From Anaeromyxobacter sp. (lineage in GTDB: Bacteria; Myxococcota; Myxococcia; Myxococcales; Anaeromyxobacteraceae), in the NCBI GenBank assembly GCA_020028115.1, contig JAHWYA010000106.1, positions 1 through 7,565 of the forward strand: 7,565 nt of DNA, written 5' to 3'. How positions within the stretch are numbered: the first letter of the stretch is position 1; the number at the start of each line of letters is the position of its first letter. This document shows positions 1-7,565 of this stretch, piece by piece. A model generated the notes under the pieces. The model was given only the letters and a program-made list of their open reading frames with translations. It did not search any database and was not told where the DNA came from. A program made the position numbers and the translations under genes.

Positions 1-1
1 C

Positions 2-637
2 GCCCGGACCGCGGGGCCGTTCGCCGCCCTCGGCGACCTCGTGCGCCGCGCGGGGCTCTCCCGGGCCTGGCTCGTGCGGCTCGCCGAGGCGGGCGCGCTC
101 GGCGCGCTCGCCCCGGACCGCCGGAGCGCCGTCTGGCGGAGCCTCGGGGTGGAGGCGGACGCGGGCGACCTGTTCGCGGGCGTCGCGCCGGCCGAGCCCG
201 ATCCCGGGCTGCCGCCGGCGAGCGCCGCCGAGGAGGTCTCGGCCGACTTCGCGACGGCGGGGCTCTCCGCGCGCGGCCACCCGATGGCGGTCCTGCGGCC
301 GGCGCTCGCGTCGGGGCGGGTCCGGACCGCGCGCGAGCTCTCGAGGCTCCCGGACCGGTCGGCGGTGGAGGTGGCGGGGCTCGTCATCGTGCGGCAGCGC
401 CCGGAGACCGCGCATGGGATCGTCTTCGTGTCGCTCGAGGACGAGACCGGGATCGCGAACCTCGTCGTCACCCCGGAGGTCTACGAGCGGTGCCGGACGG
501 TCGTGCGCGGGGCGCCGTACCTCGTCGCGCGCGGGCGGCTCGAGCGGTCCGGCGCGGTCGTGAACGTGCGGGTCGACTCGGTCGCGCCGCTCGCGCTCGC
601 GCCGTCGGTGGGACGCCGGGCGCGGGAGTTCCGCTAG
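2..637 (+). CDS. dnaE2: Error-prone DNA polymerase III alpha subunit DnaE2/ImuC, C-terminal part
   Basis: This is the last 211 residues of a gene that begins outside the window, ending at the TAG at 635-637. The reading frame is open from base 2, so the GTG at 41 is an internal valine rather than a start. The first ~40 residues (GPFAALGDLVRRAGLSRAWL...) look like the end of the helix-hairpin-helix region of DnaE-type polymerases. Residues ~120-200 are an OB-fold nucleic-acid-binding domain with the run RPETAHGIVFVSLEDETG, which is strongly reminiscent of DnaE2 and weaker in replicative DnaE1. The family performs damage-tolerant, mutagenic synthesis together with ImuA/ImuB and is usually SOS-controlled; neither partner nor a promoter is visible here. 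The catalytic PHP and polymerase domains lie upstream, so integrity of the enzyme cannot be judged. A replicative DnaE is the main alternative. The gene converges on the minus-strand genes that follow. Confidence 0.85.
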   Translation, partial: ARTAGPFAALGDLVRRAGLSRAWLVRLAEAGALGALAPDRRSAVWRSLGVEADAGDLFAGVAPAEPDPGLPPASAAEEVSADFATAGLSARGHPMAVLRPALASGRVRTARELSRLPDRSAVEVAGLVIVRQRPETAHGIVFVSLEDETGIANLVVTPEVYERCRTVVRGAPYLVARGRLERSGAVVNVRVDSVAPLALAPSVGRRAREFR

Positions 638-660
638 CGCCAGCGCGCCAGGATCGAGCG

Positions 661-710
661 GCGTCACCGCACGAGCGATCGTCACCGGCGCCGGCTGAAG
701 CCGGCGCTGC
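661..710. repeat. Hairpin repeat, copy A
   Basis: First of two 50-bp direct repeats exactly 450 bp apart, identical at 47 of 50 positions. The right half is a perfect hairpin with an 8-bp stem (688-695 with 700-707) and a TGAA loop, extendable by a G-T and a C-G pair to 686-709. The left half holds the heptamer GTCACCG twice (663-669 and 681-687), 18 bp apart, around a CGATCG palindrome. It starts 23 bp after the dnaE2 stop and abuts the stop codon of the minus-strand lipoprotein gene, so it could help end both convergent transcripts. No T-run follows on either strand, so intrinsic termination is not assured. It may instead be a dispersed REP-like element. Confidence 0.8.
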
Positions 711-960
711 TAGGGACAGAGCGAGAAGGGGATGCGCGGCGGGCTCGCGCCGTACGCGCCCGCGAAGACGCGGAGCGGCCGTGCGTCGCCGTCCACGTAC
801 AGCGAGCCGGCCGGATCGTGCCAGACCAGGTAGCCGTCGGCCGGGCCGGCGGCGACAGCGGGCGCCCCGCCTCCGTGCGTGCGGTGTAGACCGCCCCGGT
901 GGAGAAGCACGCGGCCAGCGTGAGCGAGCACGTGGCGGCGGAGAGCGCGCGGCGGTGCAT
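710..960 (-). pseudogene. Short lipoprotein gene with an apparent -1 frameshift
   Basis: An ATG at 958-960 follows a strong ribosome binding site and opens a lipoprotein signal: MHRR, a short hydrophobic stretch, then the lipobox LAAC with the cysteine at residue 18. In this frame codon quality collapses after about residue 32. From about there a second frame carries a coherent, GC3-rich protein tail (DGYLVWHDPAGSLYVDGDAR ... IPFSLCP) ending at the TAG at 710-712. Restoring one base in the G run at 865-868 (CCCC on the plus strand) joins the halves into a protein of about 83 residues; a similar run at 895-898 is an alternative site. The mature product would be a small outer- or inner-membrane-anchored lipoprotein. 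I do not recognise the family. The break may be a genuine recent mutation, a sequencing error, or programmed slippage; the first two are likelier. Read without correction, the gene would give a 92-residue protein ending at 682, partly inside repeat A. Confidence 0.6.
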
Positions 961-965
961 GGCGA

Positions 966-972
966 CCTCCCT
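966..972 (-). promoter_or_regulatory. Ribosome binding site of the lipoprotein gene
   Basis: On the minus strand AGGGAGG stands five bases before the ATG at 958-960. It is among the best Shine-Dalgarno sequences in the window and is a main reason to accept this small gene and this start. No convincing promoter was found between it and the end of nrdJ. Confidence 0.7.
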
Positions 973-1043
973 GGGGGGAAGGTTCGTCCCGAGGTCGGCG
1001 CCGGCAATGGCGGGCCGGAGGAGGCGGCGTCCGCCGGAGACGA

Positions 1044-1075
1044 CGACGCCCGGGACGTGTCCGTCCCGGGCGTCG
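1044..1075 (-). terminator. Strong GC-rich hairpin, possible nrdJ terminator
   Basis: A perfect 14-bp inverted repeat (1044-1057 with 1062-1075) closes on the four-base loop TGTC. It lies 93 bp beyond the nrdJ stop and 84 bp before the lipoprotein start on the same strand, a sensible place to end nrdJ transcription. Neither flank carries a T-run, so it could act with Rho, stabilise the mRNA 3' end, or be a protein-binding dyad. The hairpin is certain; its role is inferred. Confidence 0.5.
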
Positions 1076-1110
1076 AGGTCATGCGGACTGCCAGCGGTGT
1101 GATCGATCGG

Positions 1111-1160
1111 GCGTCACCGCACGAGCGACCGTCACCGGCGGCGGCTGAAGCCGCCGCTGC
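1111..1160. repeat. Hairpin repeat, copy B
   Basis: Second copy of the 50-bp repeat, 7 bp beyond the nrdJ stop codon. It has the same paired GTCACCG heptamers (1113-1119 and 1131-1137) and a hairpin with an 8-bp stem (1138-1145 with 1150-1157) and the same TGAA loop. Against copy A it differs at 1129 (C for T) and at 1141 and 1154. The last two are partners in the stem: C-G in copy A, G-C here. Pairing is therefore kept while sequence changed, which suggests that the folded form matters. Relative to the minus-strand genes both copies have the same orientation and the same position just after a stop codon. Confidence 0.8.
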
Positions 1161-1167
1161 AGAGGCG

Positions 1168-3924
<2,757 letters not shown>

Positions 3925-3933
3925 CCGCTGGTT

Positions 3934-3938
3934 CCTCC
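3934..3938 (-). promoter_or_regulatory. Ribosome binding site of nrdJ
   Basis: On the minus strand GGAGG (within GGAGGAA) lies nine bases before the first ATG (3922-3924) and twelve before the second (3919-3921), favouring the first. Confidence 0.65.
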
Positions 3939-3986
3939 GCCCGGGGGCTTCCTAGGGCCCTCCAGGCAAACGCCTTCCCCGACGGG

Positions 3987-4004
3987 GGGATGCGTTCGCA
4001 TCCC
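3987..4004 (-). other. Hairpin in the nrdJ leader
   Basis: GGGATGC and GCATCCC form a perfect 7-bp stem (3987-3993 with 3998-4004) closing on four bases. It sits in the long stretch between the predicted nrdJ promoter and its start codon. Toward nrdJ it is followed by two smaller stem-loops: CCCC-GTC-GGGG (3977-3987, sharing one base) and AGGC-GTTT-GCCT (3964-3975). The set could shape translation or mRNA stability, but no named riboswitch consensus is recognisable. Confidence 0.35.
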
Positions 4005-4145
4005 TCCGTTCCGAACCCGCCCCCGGCCGGCCCGCGTTGGTGTACCAGGGGTTATCGCGATGTCTTGGTGTGGTTTCCCGACCTTCCCTCGCCGCCGCCG
4101 CCCGTCCTCCTGCCTCGCGCCAACTCGACAGAGTGCAGGAGAGCC

Positions 4146-4173
4146 ACTCTAGCAGCCGAACCCTACCTGTCAA
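4146..4173 (-). promoter_or_regulatory. Candidate sigma-70 promoter for nrdJ
   Basis: On the minus strand a perfect TTGACA (4173-4168) is followed, after 16 bases, by TAGAGT (4151-4146), which has four of six -10 positions. It lies in the most AT-rich part of the window and points into nrdJ. Transcription would begin near 4138, giving a leader of roughly 210 bases. The NrdR-like boxes begin 8 bp upstream of the -35, a normal place for control. Confidence 0.5.
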
Positions 4174-4181
4174 CCGCAATA

Positions 4182-4197
4182 CCACAACATATGGTGC
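4182..4197. promoter_or_regulatory. Putative NrdR box 1
   Basis: CCACAACATATGGTGC matches the NrdR box consensus, recalled as acaCwAtATaTwGtgt, at 12 of 16 positions, including both CA and TG arms and the central AT. NrdR is a zinc-finger/ATP-cone repressor that senses dATP and ATP and controls ribonucleotide reductase genes. The location beside the nrdJ promoter is what the model predicts. The assignment is by eye against a remembered consensus. Confidence 0.5.
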
Positions 4198-4211
4198 ACT
4201 ACATGTATCGG
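4196..4211. promoter_or_regulatory. Intermediate NrdR-like palindrome
   Basis: GCACTACATGTATCGG contains the perfect palindrome TACATGTA (4200-4207) and matches the NrdR box consensus at 10 of 16. It overlaps box 1 by two bases and is out of the usual phase, so it may be a chance match, a third site, or an operator for another regulator. Confidence 0.25.
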
Positions 4212-4239
4212 CCCACAGCATCTTGGGTTTTTGTGGGCC
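4210..4239. repeat. Inverted repeat overlapping NrdR box 2
   Basis: GGCCCACA (4210-4217) and TGTGGGCC (4232-4239) are an exact 8-bp inverted repeat around a 14-base spacer. It could be a dimer operator or a stem-loop. It partly overlaps box 2, so the two readings compete. Confidence 0.4.
4213..4228. promoter_or_regulatory. Putative NrdR box 2
   Basis: CCACAGCATCTTGGGT matches the consensus at 11 of 16 and shares 11 of 16 bases with box 1. It starts exactly 31 bp after box 1, about three helical turns, the spacing known for tandem NrdR boxes. The spacing supports the pair more than either site alone. Confidence 0.45.
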
Positions 4240-4250
4240 TACCCTATGGG
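4223..4250 (+). promoter_or_regulatory. Weak candidate promoter for lepA
   Basis: TTGGGT (4223-4228), a 16-base spacer and TATGGG (4245-4250) keep only the first three bases of each consensus hexamer. It is the best plus-strand candidate seen and overlaps NrdR box 2. The true start could lie elsewhere. Confidence 0.2.
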
Positions 4251-4428
4251 GTTCCCGCCCGTCGATCGGTCGCGGACGATATCGGCGGGGTCTGACATCC
4301 GGGCGCCCGCAGGCCTCGCCTGCCGACCCTTCCTCACCGGCCGTGCGCGCCGGCTCCGGCGGCCGCGGCGCCGGTCGCGGCCGCGGCATGGCTCCGCCCG
4401 ACCCCGCATGTTAAAAGCCGTCCGCCCC
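4251..4428 (+). other. Long GC-rich upstream region of lepA
   Basis: This 178-bp stretch holds no supported gene. The lepA frame stays open through it, but the translation is arginine- and proline-rich and unlike any LepA N-terminus. It contains GCAGGC-CTC-GCCTGC, a perfect 6-bp stem (4309-4323), and a direct repeat GCGGCCGCGGC (4359-4369 and 4377-4387), each copy with a GCGGCCGC palindrome. No Shine-Dalgarno is evident before the lepA ATG. Confidence 0.4.
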
Positions 4429-6234
4429 ATGGCCGAATCGAACGCGCACATCCGCAACTTCTCGATCATCGCCCACATCGATCACGGGAAGTCGACCCTC
4501 GCCGACCGTCTGCTCGAGAAGACGGGCACCGTCACGAAGCGCGAGGCCCAGGCCCAGTTCCTCGACAACATGGAGCTGGAGCGCGAGCGCGGGATCACCA
4601 TCAAGGCGCAGACGGTGCGCATGAACTACCGGGCGCAGGACGGCAAGGACTACGTCCTCAACCTCATCGACACCCCCGGCCACGTCGACTTCGCGTACGA
4701 GGTCTCGCGCTCGCTCGCCGCCTGCGAGGGCGCGATCCTCGTCGTGGACGCGAGCCAGGGCGTCGAGGCGCAGACGCTCGCGAACGTCTACCAGGCGCTC
4801 GATCACGACCTCGAGATCATCCCGGTCATCAACAAGATCGACCTGCCGAGCGCGAACGTCGAGGAGGTGCGGCGCGAGATCGAGGACGTCATCGGGCTCG
4901 ACGCGAAGGACGCGGTGCCGACCTCCGCGAAGGAGGGCATCGGGATCGCCGAGATCCTCGAGGAGATCGTGAAGAAGGTGCCGCCCCCGGGCGGAGACCC
5001 GGACGCGCCGCTCAAGGCCATCATCTTCGACTCGTGGTACGACACGTACCGCGGCGTCGTCATGCTGGTGCGCGTGTTCGAGGGGACCCTCGCGACGAAG
5101 CAGCAGATCCAGCTCTGGTCGAACAAGCGGGAGTTCGAGGTGCAGGAGCTCGGGGTCTTCGCGCCGTTCTCGCGGCCGGTGGCGAAGCTCATGGCGGGCG
5201 AGGTCGGCGTCGTCGTCGCGAACGTGAAGGACGTCCACGACGCCAAGGTCGGCGACACGATCACCGAGATCGGCAAGCCGACCGCCGAGCCGGTCCCCGA
5301 CTTCAAGATCATGAAGCCGATGGTCTTCTCGGGCGTCTTCCCCATCGACGCCGCCGACTACGACAACCTGCGAGACGCGCTCACGAAGCTGCGCCTCAAC
5401 GACTCCGCCTTCACCTTCGAGCCGGAGACCTCGCAGGCGCTCGGGTTCGGGTTCCGCTGCGGGTACCTCGGCCTGCTGCACATGGAGATCGTGCAGGAGC
5501 GGCTCGAGCGCGAGTACGCGCTCGCCCTCATCACCACCGCGCCGTCCGTCGTCTACCGGATCACCGACACGCAGGGCGCGGTCGTGGAGATCGACAGCCC
5601 CGCCAAGCTGCCACCGATCCAGAAGATCGCGAAGCTCGAGGAGCCCATCCTCACCTGCCACATCCACGGCCGCACCGACGACGTGGGCGCGATCCTGAAG
5701 CTCTGCCAGGACCGGCGCGGCGTCCAGCGCGATCTCAAGTACATCGGCACGCGGCGCCTCCAGATCACCTACGACATCCCGCTCGCCGAGGTCGTGTTCG
5801 ACTTCTTCGACAAGCTGAAGAGCGTCTCGCGCGGCTACGCGAGCCTCGACTACGAGCTCAAGGGGTACGAGGAGGCCGACCTCGTGAAGCTCGACTTCCT
5901 GCTCAACGGCGAGCCGGTCGACGCCCTCAGCGTCATCGTCCACCGCGAGCACGCGTACCAGCGCGGCCGCGAGCTGTGCGCGCGGCTGAAGGCGGTCATC
6001 CCGAAGCAGATGTACGAGGTCGCGATCCAGGCGGCCATCGGCGCGAAGATCATCGCCCGCGAGACGGTGAAGGCGTTCCGCAAGAACGTGCTCGCGAAGT
6101 GCTACGGCGGCGACATCTCCAGAAAGCGCAAGCTCCTCGAGAAGCAGAAGGAGGGGAAGAAGCGCATGAAGCAGGTGGGCTCCGTCGAGATCCCCCAGGA
6201 GGCGTTCCTCGCCGTCCTCAAGGTGGAAGGGTAG
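4429..6234 (+). CDS. lepA: Elongation factor 4 (ribosome back-translocating GTPase LepA)
   Basis: LepA binds ribosomes, acts in back-translocation or initiation fidelity, and hydrolyses GTP; it is cytoplasmic and may associate with membranes. The 601-residue product equals the usual family length. GTPase motifs are all present: G1 AHIDHGKST (15-23), G2 RGITI (54-58), G3 DTPGH (81-85), G4 NKID (135-138) and G5 SAK (166-168). EF-G-like beta-barrel and alpha/beta domains follow (about 195-480, including [16 protein letters not shown] at 339-354). The LepA-specific C-terminal domain ends with the basic run [20 protein letters not shown], which contacts the ribosome. The ATG at 4429 is chosen because [20 protein letters not shown] is the standard start; an in-frame ATG at 4408 would add seven residues. 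No clear ribosome binding site precedes either. It leads an operon-like run with the signal peptidase homologue. Confidence 0.97.
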   Translation: MAESNAHIRNFSIIAHIDHGKSTLADRLLEKTGTVTKREAQAQFLDNMELERERGITIKAQTVRMNYRAQDGKDYVLNLIDTPGHVDFAYEVSRSLAACEGAILVVDASQGVEAQTLANVYQALDHDLEIIPVINKIDLPSANVEEVRREIEDVIGLDAKDAVPTSAKEGIGIAEILEEIVKKVPPPGGDPDAPLKAIIFDSWYDTYRGVVMLVRVFEGTLATKQQIQLWSNKREFEVQELGVFAPFSRPVAKLMAGEVGVVVANVKDVHDAKVGDTITEIGKPTAEPVPDFKIMKPMVFSGVFPIDAADYDNLRDALTKLRLNDSAFTFEPETSQALGFGFRCGYLGLLHMEIVQERLEREYALALITTAPSVVYRITDTQGAVVEIDSPAKLPPIQKIAKLEEPILTCHIHGRTDDVGAILKLCQDRRGVQRDLKYIGTRRLQITYDIPLAEVVFDFFDKLKSVSRGYASLDYELKGYEEADLVKLDFLLNGEPVDALSVIVHREHAYQRGRELCARLKAVIPKQMYEVAIQAAIGAKIIARETVKAFRKNVLAKCYGGDISRKRKLLEKQKEGKKRMKQVGSVEIPQEAFLAVLKVEG

Positions 6235-6256
6235 GGTAGGCTAGGGTCCCAGCCCC

Positions 6257-7177
6257 GTGGCCGACCCCGTCCGCAAGCTCGACCGTACCCGGCGCGAGGC
6301 CCGCCGCTTCGCCGCCGACGCCCGCGCCCTCGCCGCCCGGGTTCGCCGCCGCCTCGACGAGAAGGTGAACGCCCACGTCGCGGCGGCCTGCGACGAGGTG
6401 GACGAGGCGGCGCGCGAGGGCGATCCCGACCGGCTGTCGGCGGCGCTCCGCGAGCTCGACGCCCTCTGGCAGGAGCACCTCGCGAAGGCAGGGAAGTCGC
6501 CCTGGCGCGAGTACGCCGAGGCGGTCGCCGCGGCGGTAGTGCTCGCGCTCCTCGTCCGCGGCTTCAGGATTCCGTGGACGCGCGCGCGCCTCGGGGGCTC
6601 GCCCCCGCGCCGCGGCGACGTCGTCGTGTTCGAGAGCCCGCGCGCCCGGGGCGACGACGTCGTGAAGCGGGTGGTCGGCATCCCCGGGGACGTGGTCGAG
6701 CTCCGCGACGAGGTCCTGTGGGTGAACGGGGTGCCGCAGCCGAGGACGCCGGCCGGCGACCTGTCCTACGAGGAGCGGACGGCAGGCGGCGCGGCCGTCC
6801 TGGACCGCTGCCGGAGGTACCGCGAGGCGCTCGCGCGCGGGCCGCTCGCCACGGAGGGGGAGGCCGACGCCGCGGCGCTGGAGGCGAGCTGGCAGGCGGC
6901 GGCGGCCGAGGGCGTCGCGACCCACGACGTCCTCGAGTGCCGGCCGGGCGGCCCCGCCCGCCGGGAGGGGCCGTACGCCGTCGTGCCCCCGGGCCACGTG
7001 TTCGTGCTCGGGGACAACCGGGACCGGTCCGCCGACAGCCGCTCCGCCGGCGGGTGGGAGGTTCCGCTCGAGCGCGTCAAGGGCCGCGCCCGCCTCGTCT
7101 TCTTCAGCTGGGGAGCGGGCGGTGCGCTCGGCGGCCGCGGTCCACGGCTCGAGCGGCTTTTCAAACCGGTCGAGTAG
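6257..7177 (+). CDS. lepB: Signal peptidase I (LepB/S26) homologue lacking the catalytic-serine segment
   Basis: Signal peptidase I removes signal peptides on the outer face of the inner membrane with a Ser-Lys dyad. The 306-residue product has a charged, probably helical N-terminus (1-80), one membrane segment (about 86-100), then box C RRGDVVVFESP (118-128), box D KRVVGIPGD with the general-base lysine K137, a substrate-side insert (about 165-235), and box E GDNRDRSADSR (252-262). What is missing is box B: family members have a PSGSM-PTL motif right after the membrane segment, then about 20-30 residues before box C. Here LLVRGF runs straight into RIPWTRARLGG, with no SGSM and no replacement serine in a comparable place; S115 lies in the loop before box C. 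The frame is intact, so this is an in-frame loss. The GTG at 6257 gives the expected N-terminus, though its ribosome binding site (AGGG at 6243-6246) is weak. As encoded, it should be inactive unless it serves another role. Confidence 0.88.
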   Translation: MADPVRKLDRTRREARRFAADARALAARVRRRLDEKVNAHVAAACDEVDEAAREGDPDRLSAALRELDALWQEHLAKAGKSPWREYAEAVAAAVVLALLVRGFRIPWTRARLGGSPPRRGDVVVFESPRARGDDVVKRVVGIPGDVVELRDEVLWVNGVPQPRTPAGDLSYEERTAGGAAVLDRCRRYREALARGPLATEGEADAAALEASWQAAAAEGVATHDVLECRPGGPARREGPYAVVPPGHVFVLGDNRDRSADSRSAGGWEVPLERVKGRARLVFFSWGAGGALGGRGPRLERLFKPVE

Positions 7178-7197
7178 CGCTACAAGCTCCGACCTGA

Positions 7198-7565
7198 ATG
7201 AGCGGTCCAGCAACCTCGCGGAGGCCGCGGCGCGGCGAGCGCGGCGGCGTGTCCTGGGTCAGCCTCCTCCTGTTCCTCCTCGTCGCCGGGGGCGGGTACC
7301 TGGCGTGGGTATGGGCACCCGTCTACTTCGACAACTACGCCGTCCGGCAGGTGGTCGTCGACTACATGAACCAGGCGATCAAGAACTTGGACGACGCCCA
7401 GCTCCGGCGGGACATGGTCCAGAAGCTCGAGGCCCTGCGGCAGGTCGACGGGGTCGACCGCTCCGGCCGGCCGGTCAAGGTCCCGGCGATCACGGTCGCG
7501 GAGCGTGACATCACCTGGCAGCGGGACGCGTCGACGCGGTCGCTCCGGGTGGCGTTCGACTACGA
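7198..7565 (+). CDS. Single-helix membrane protein resembling DUF4845, N-terminal part
   Basis: The ATG at 7198 starts 20 bp after the preceding stop, and the frame is open to the window edge (122 codons plus two bases). An arginine-rich cytoplasmic N-terminus (8-15) precedes one hydrophobic helix (about 18-40, WVSLLLFLLVAGGGYLAWVW). A small extracytoplasmic domain follows: APVYFDNYAVRQVVVDYMNQ, then LDDAQLRRDMVQKLEAL, then a beta-like stretch ITVAERDITW...LRVAFDY. This layout resembles DUF4845 proteins, which follow lepB in many Proteobacteria. The function is unknown. Third codon positions are almost all G or C, supporting a real gene. There is no strong Shine-Dalgarno, so translation may be coupled to the gene before it. 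The C-terminus is outside the window, so length and family cannot be confirmed. Confidence 0.75.
   Translation, partial: MSGPATSRRPRRGERGGVSWVSLLLFLLVAGGGYLAWVWAPVYFDNYAVRQVVVDYMNQAIKNLDDAQLRRDMVQKLEALRQVDGVDRSGRPVKVPAITVAERDITWQRDASTRSLRVAFDY

Noticed and set aside
661..1160. CRISPR array or integration (att) sites formed by the two repeats
   Set aside because: There are only two units, the spacing of 450 bp is far too large for CRISPR, and no integrase or cas gene is present.
3925..4138. Cobalamin riboswitch upstream of nrdJ
   Set aside because: I looked for the B12-box-like core on the minus strand and found no convincing match. A covariance search would settle it.
4231..4428. N-terminal extension of LepA using the upstream open frame
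   Set aside because: The extra 66 residues are arginine/proline-rich and unlike any LepA. The canonical start aligns with the ATG at 4429.
4411..6239. Long open frames over lepA (4411-5952 minus; 5034-6239 plus)
   Set aside because: They overlap a complete, fully motif-supported lepA, and their composition is typical of out-of-frame GC-rich sequence.
6218..7213. Open frames opposite or shifted within the lepB homologue (6218-7213 minus; 6574-7197 plus)
   Set aside because: The frame at 6257-7177 carries all recognisable signal peptidase motifs; the others are low-complexity shadows. I also checked whether the missing box B was hidden in another frame at 6541-6620 and saw no SGSM-like motif.

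Overview
The window is very GC-rich DNA whose genes use almost only G or C at third codon positions. The protein set (a DnaE2-type polymerase, a long B12-dependent ribonucleotide reductase, LepA, and a signal peptidase I with a large periplasmic insert) resembles myxobacteria, most likely an Anaeromyxobacter-like member of Myxococcota. That assignment rests on remembered family resemblance, not on a search.

Layout: (1) Positions 2-637 (+) are the C-terminal end of error-prone DNA polymerase DnaE2/ImuC. (2) Positions 638-1167 are a small accessory interval. It holds a short minus-strand lipoprotein gene that appears frameshifted (710-960), two copies of a 50-bp hairpin repeat exactly 450 bp apart (661-710 and 1111-1160), and a 14-bp-stem hairpin (1044-1075). 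(3) Positions 1168-3924 (-) encode a complete class II ribonucleotide reductase, NrdJ. (4) Positions 3925-4428 are a 504-bp divergent control region. It holds a good minus-strand promoter, sequences resembling paired NrdR boxes at the characteristic 31-bp spacing, a long nrdJ leader with small hairpins, and a lepA leader with no obvious Shine-Dalgarno. (5) Positions 4429-7565 (+) are a compact run: lepA, then a signal peptidase I homologue, then the start of a one-helix membrane protein resembling DUF4845. Gaps are 22 and 20 bp, so they are probably one operon.

The genes fall into two themes. DnaE2 (damage-tolerant synthesis) and NrdJ (dNTP supply) are DNA-metabolism genes facing each other. 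LepA, the signal peptidase and the DUF4845-like protein form a translation and secretion cluster. A lepA-lepB-DUF4845 order is known from Proteobacteria, where rnc and era often follow.

The most notable points are: the signal peptidase homologue lacks the stretch that should carry the catalytic serine (box B) but keeps the lysine and GDNRD boxes; the two hairpin repeats differ in the stem by one perfectly compensated base pair; the nrdJ promoter carries NrdR-like boxes; and the mini-lipoprotein has a clear reading-frame break. I saw no RNA genes, CRISPR array, insertion sequence or defence system. Nothing here is clearly a new multi-gene system.
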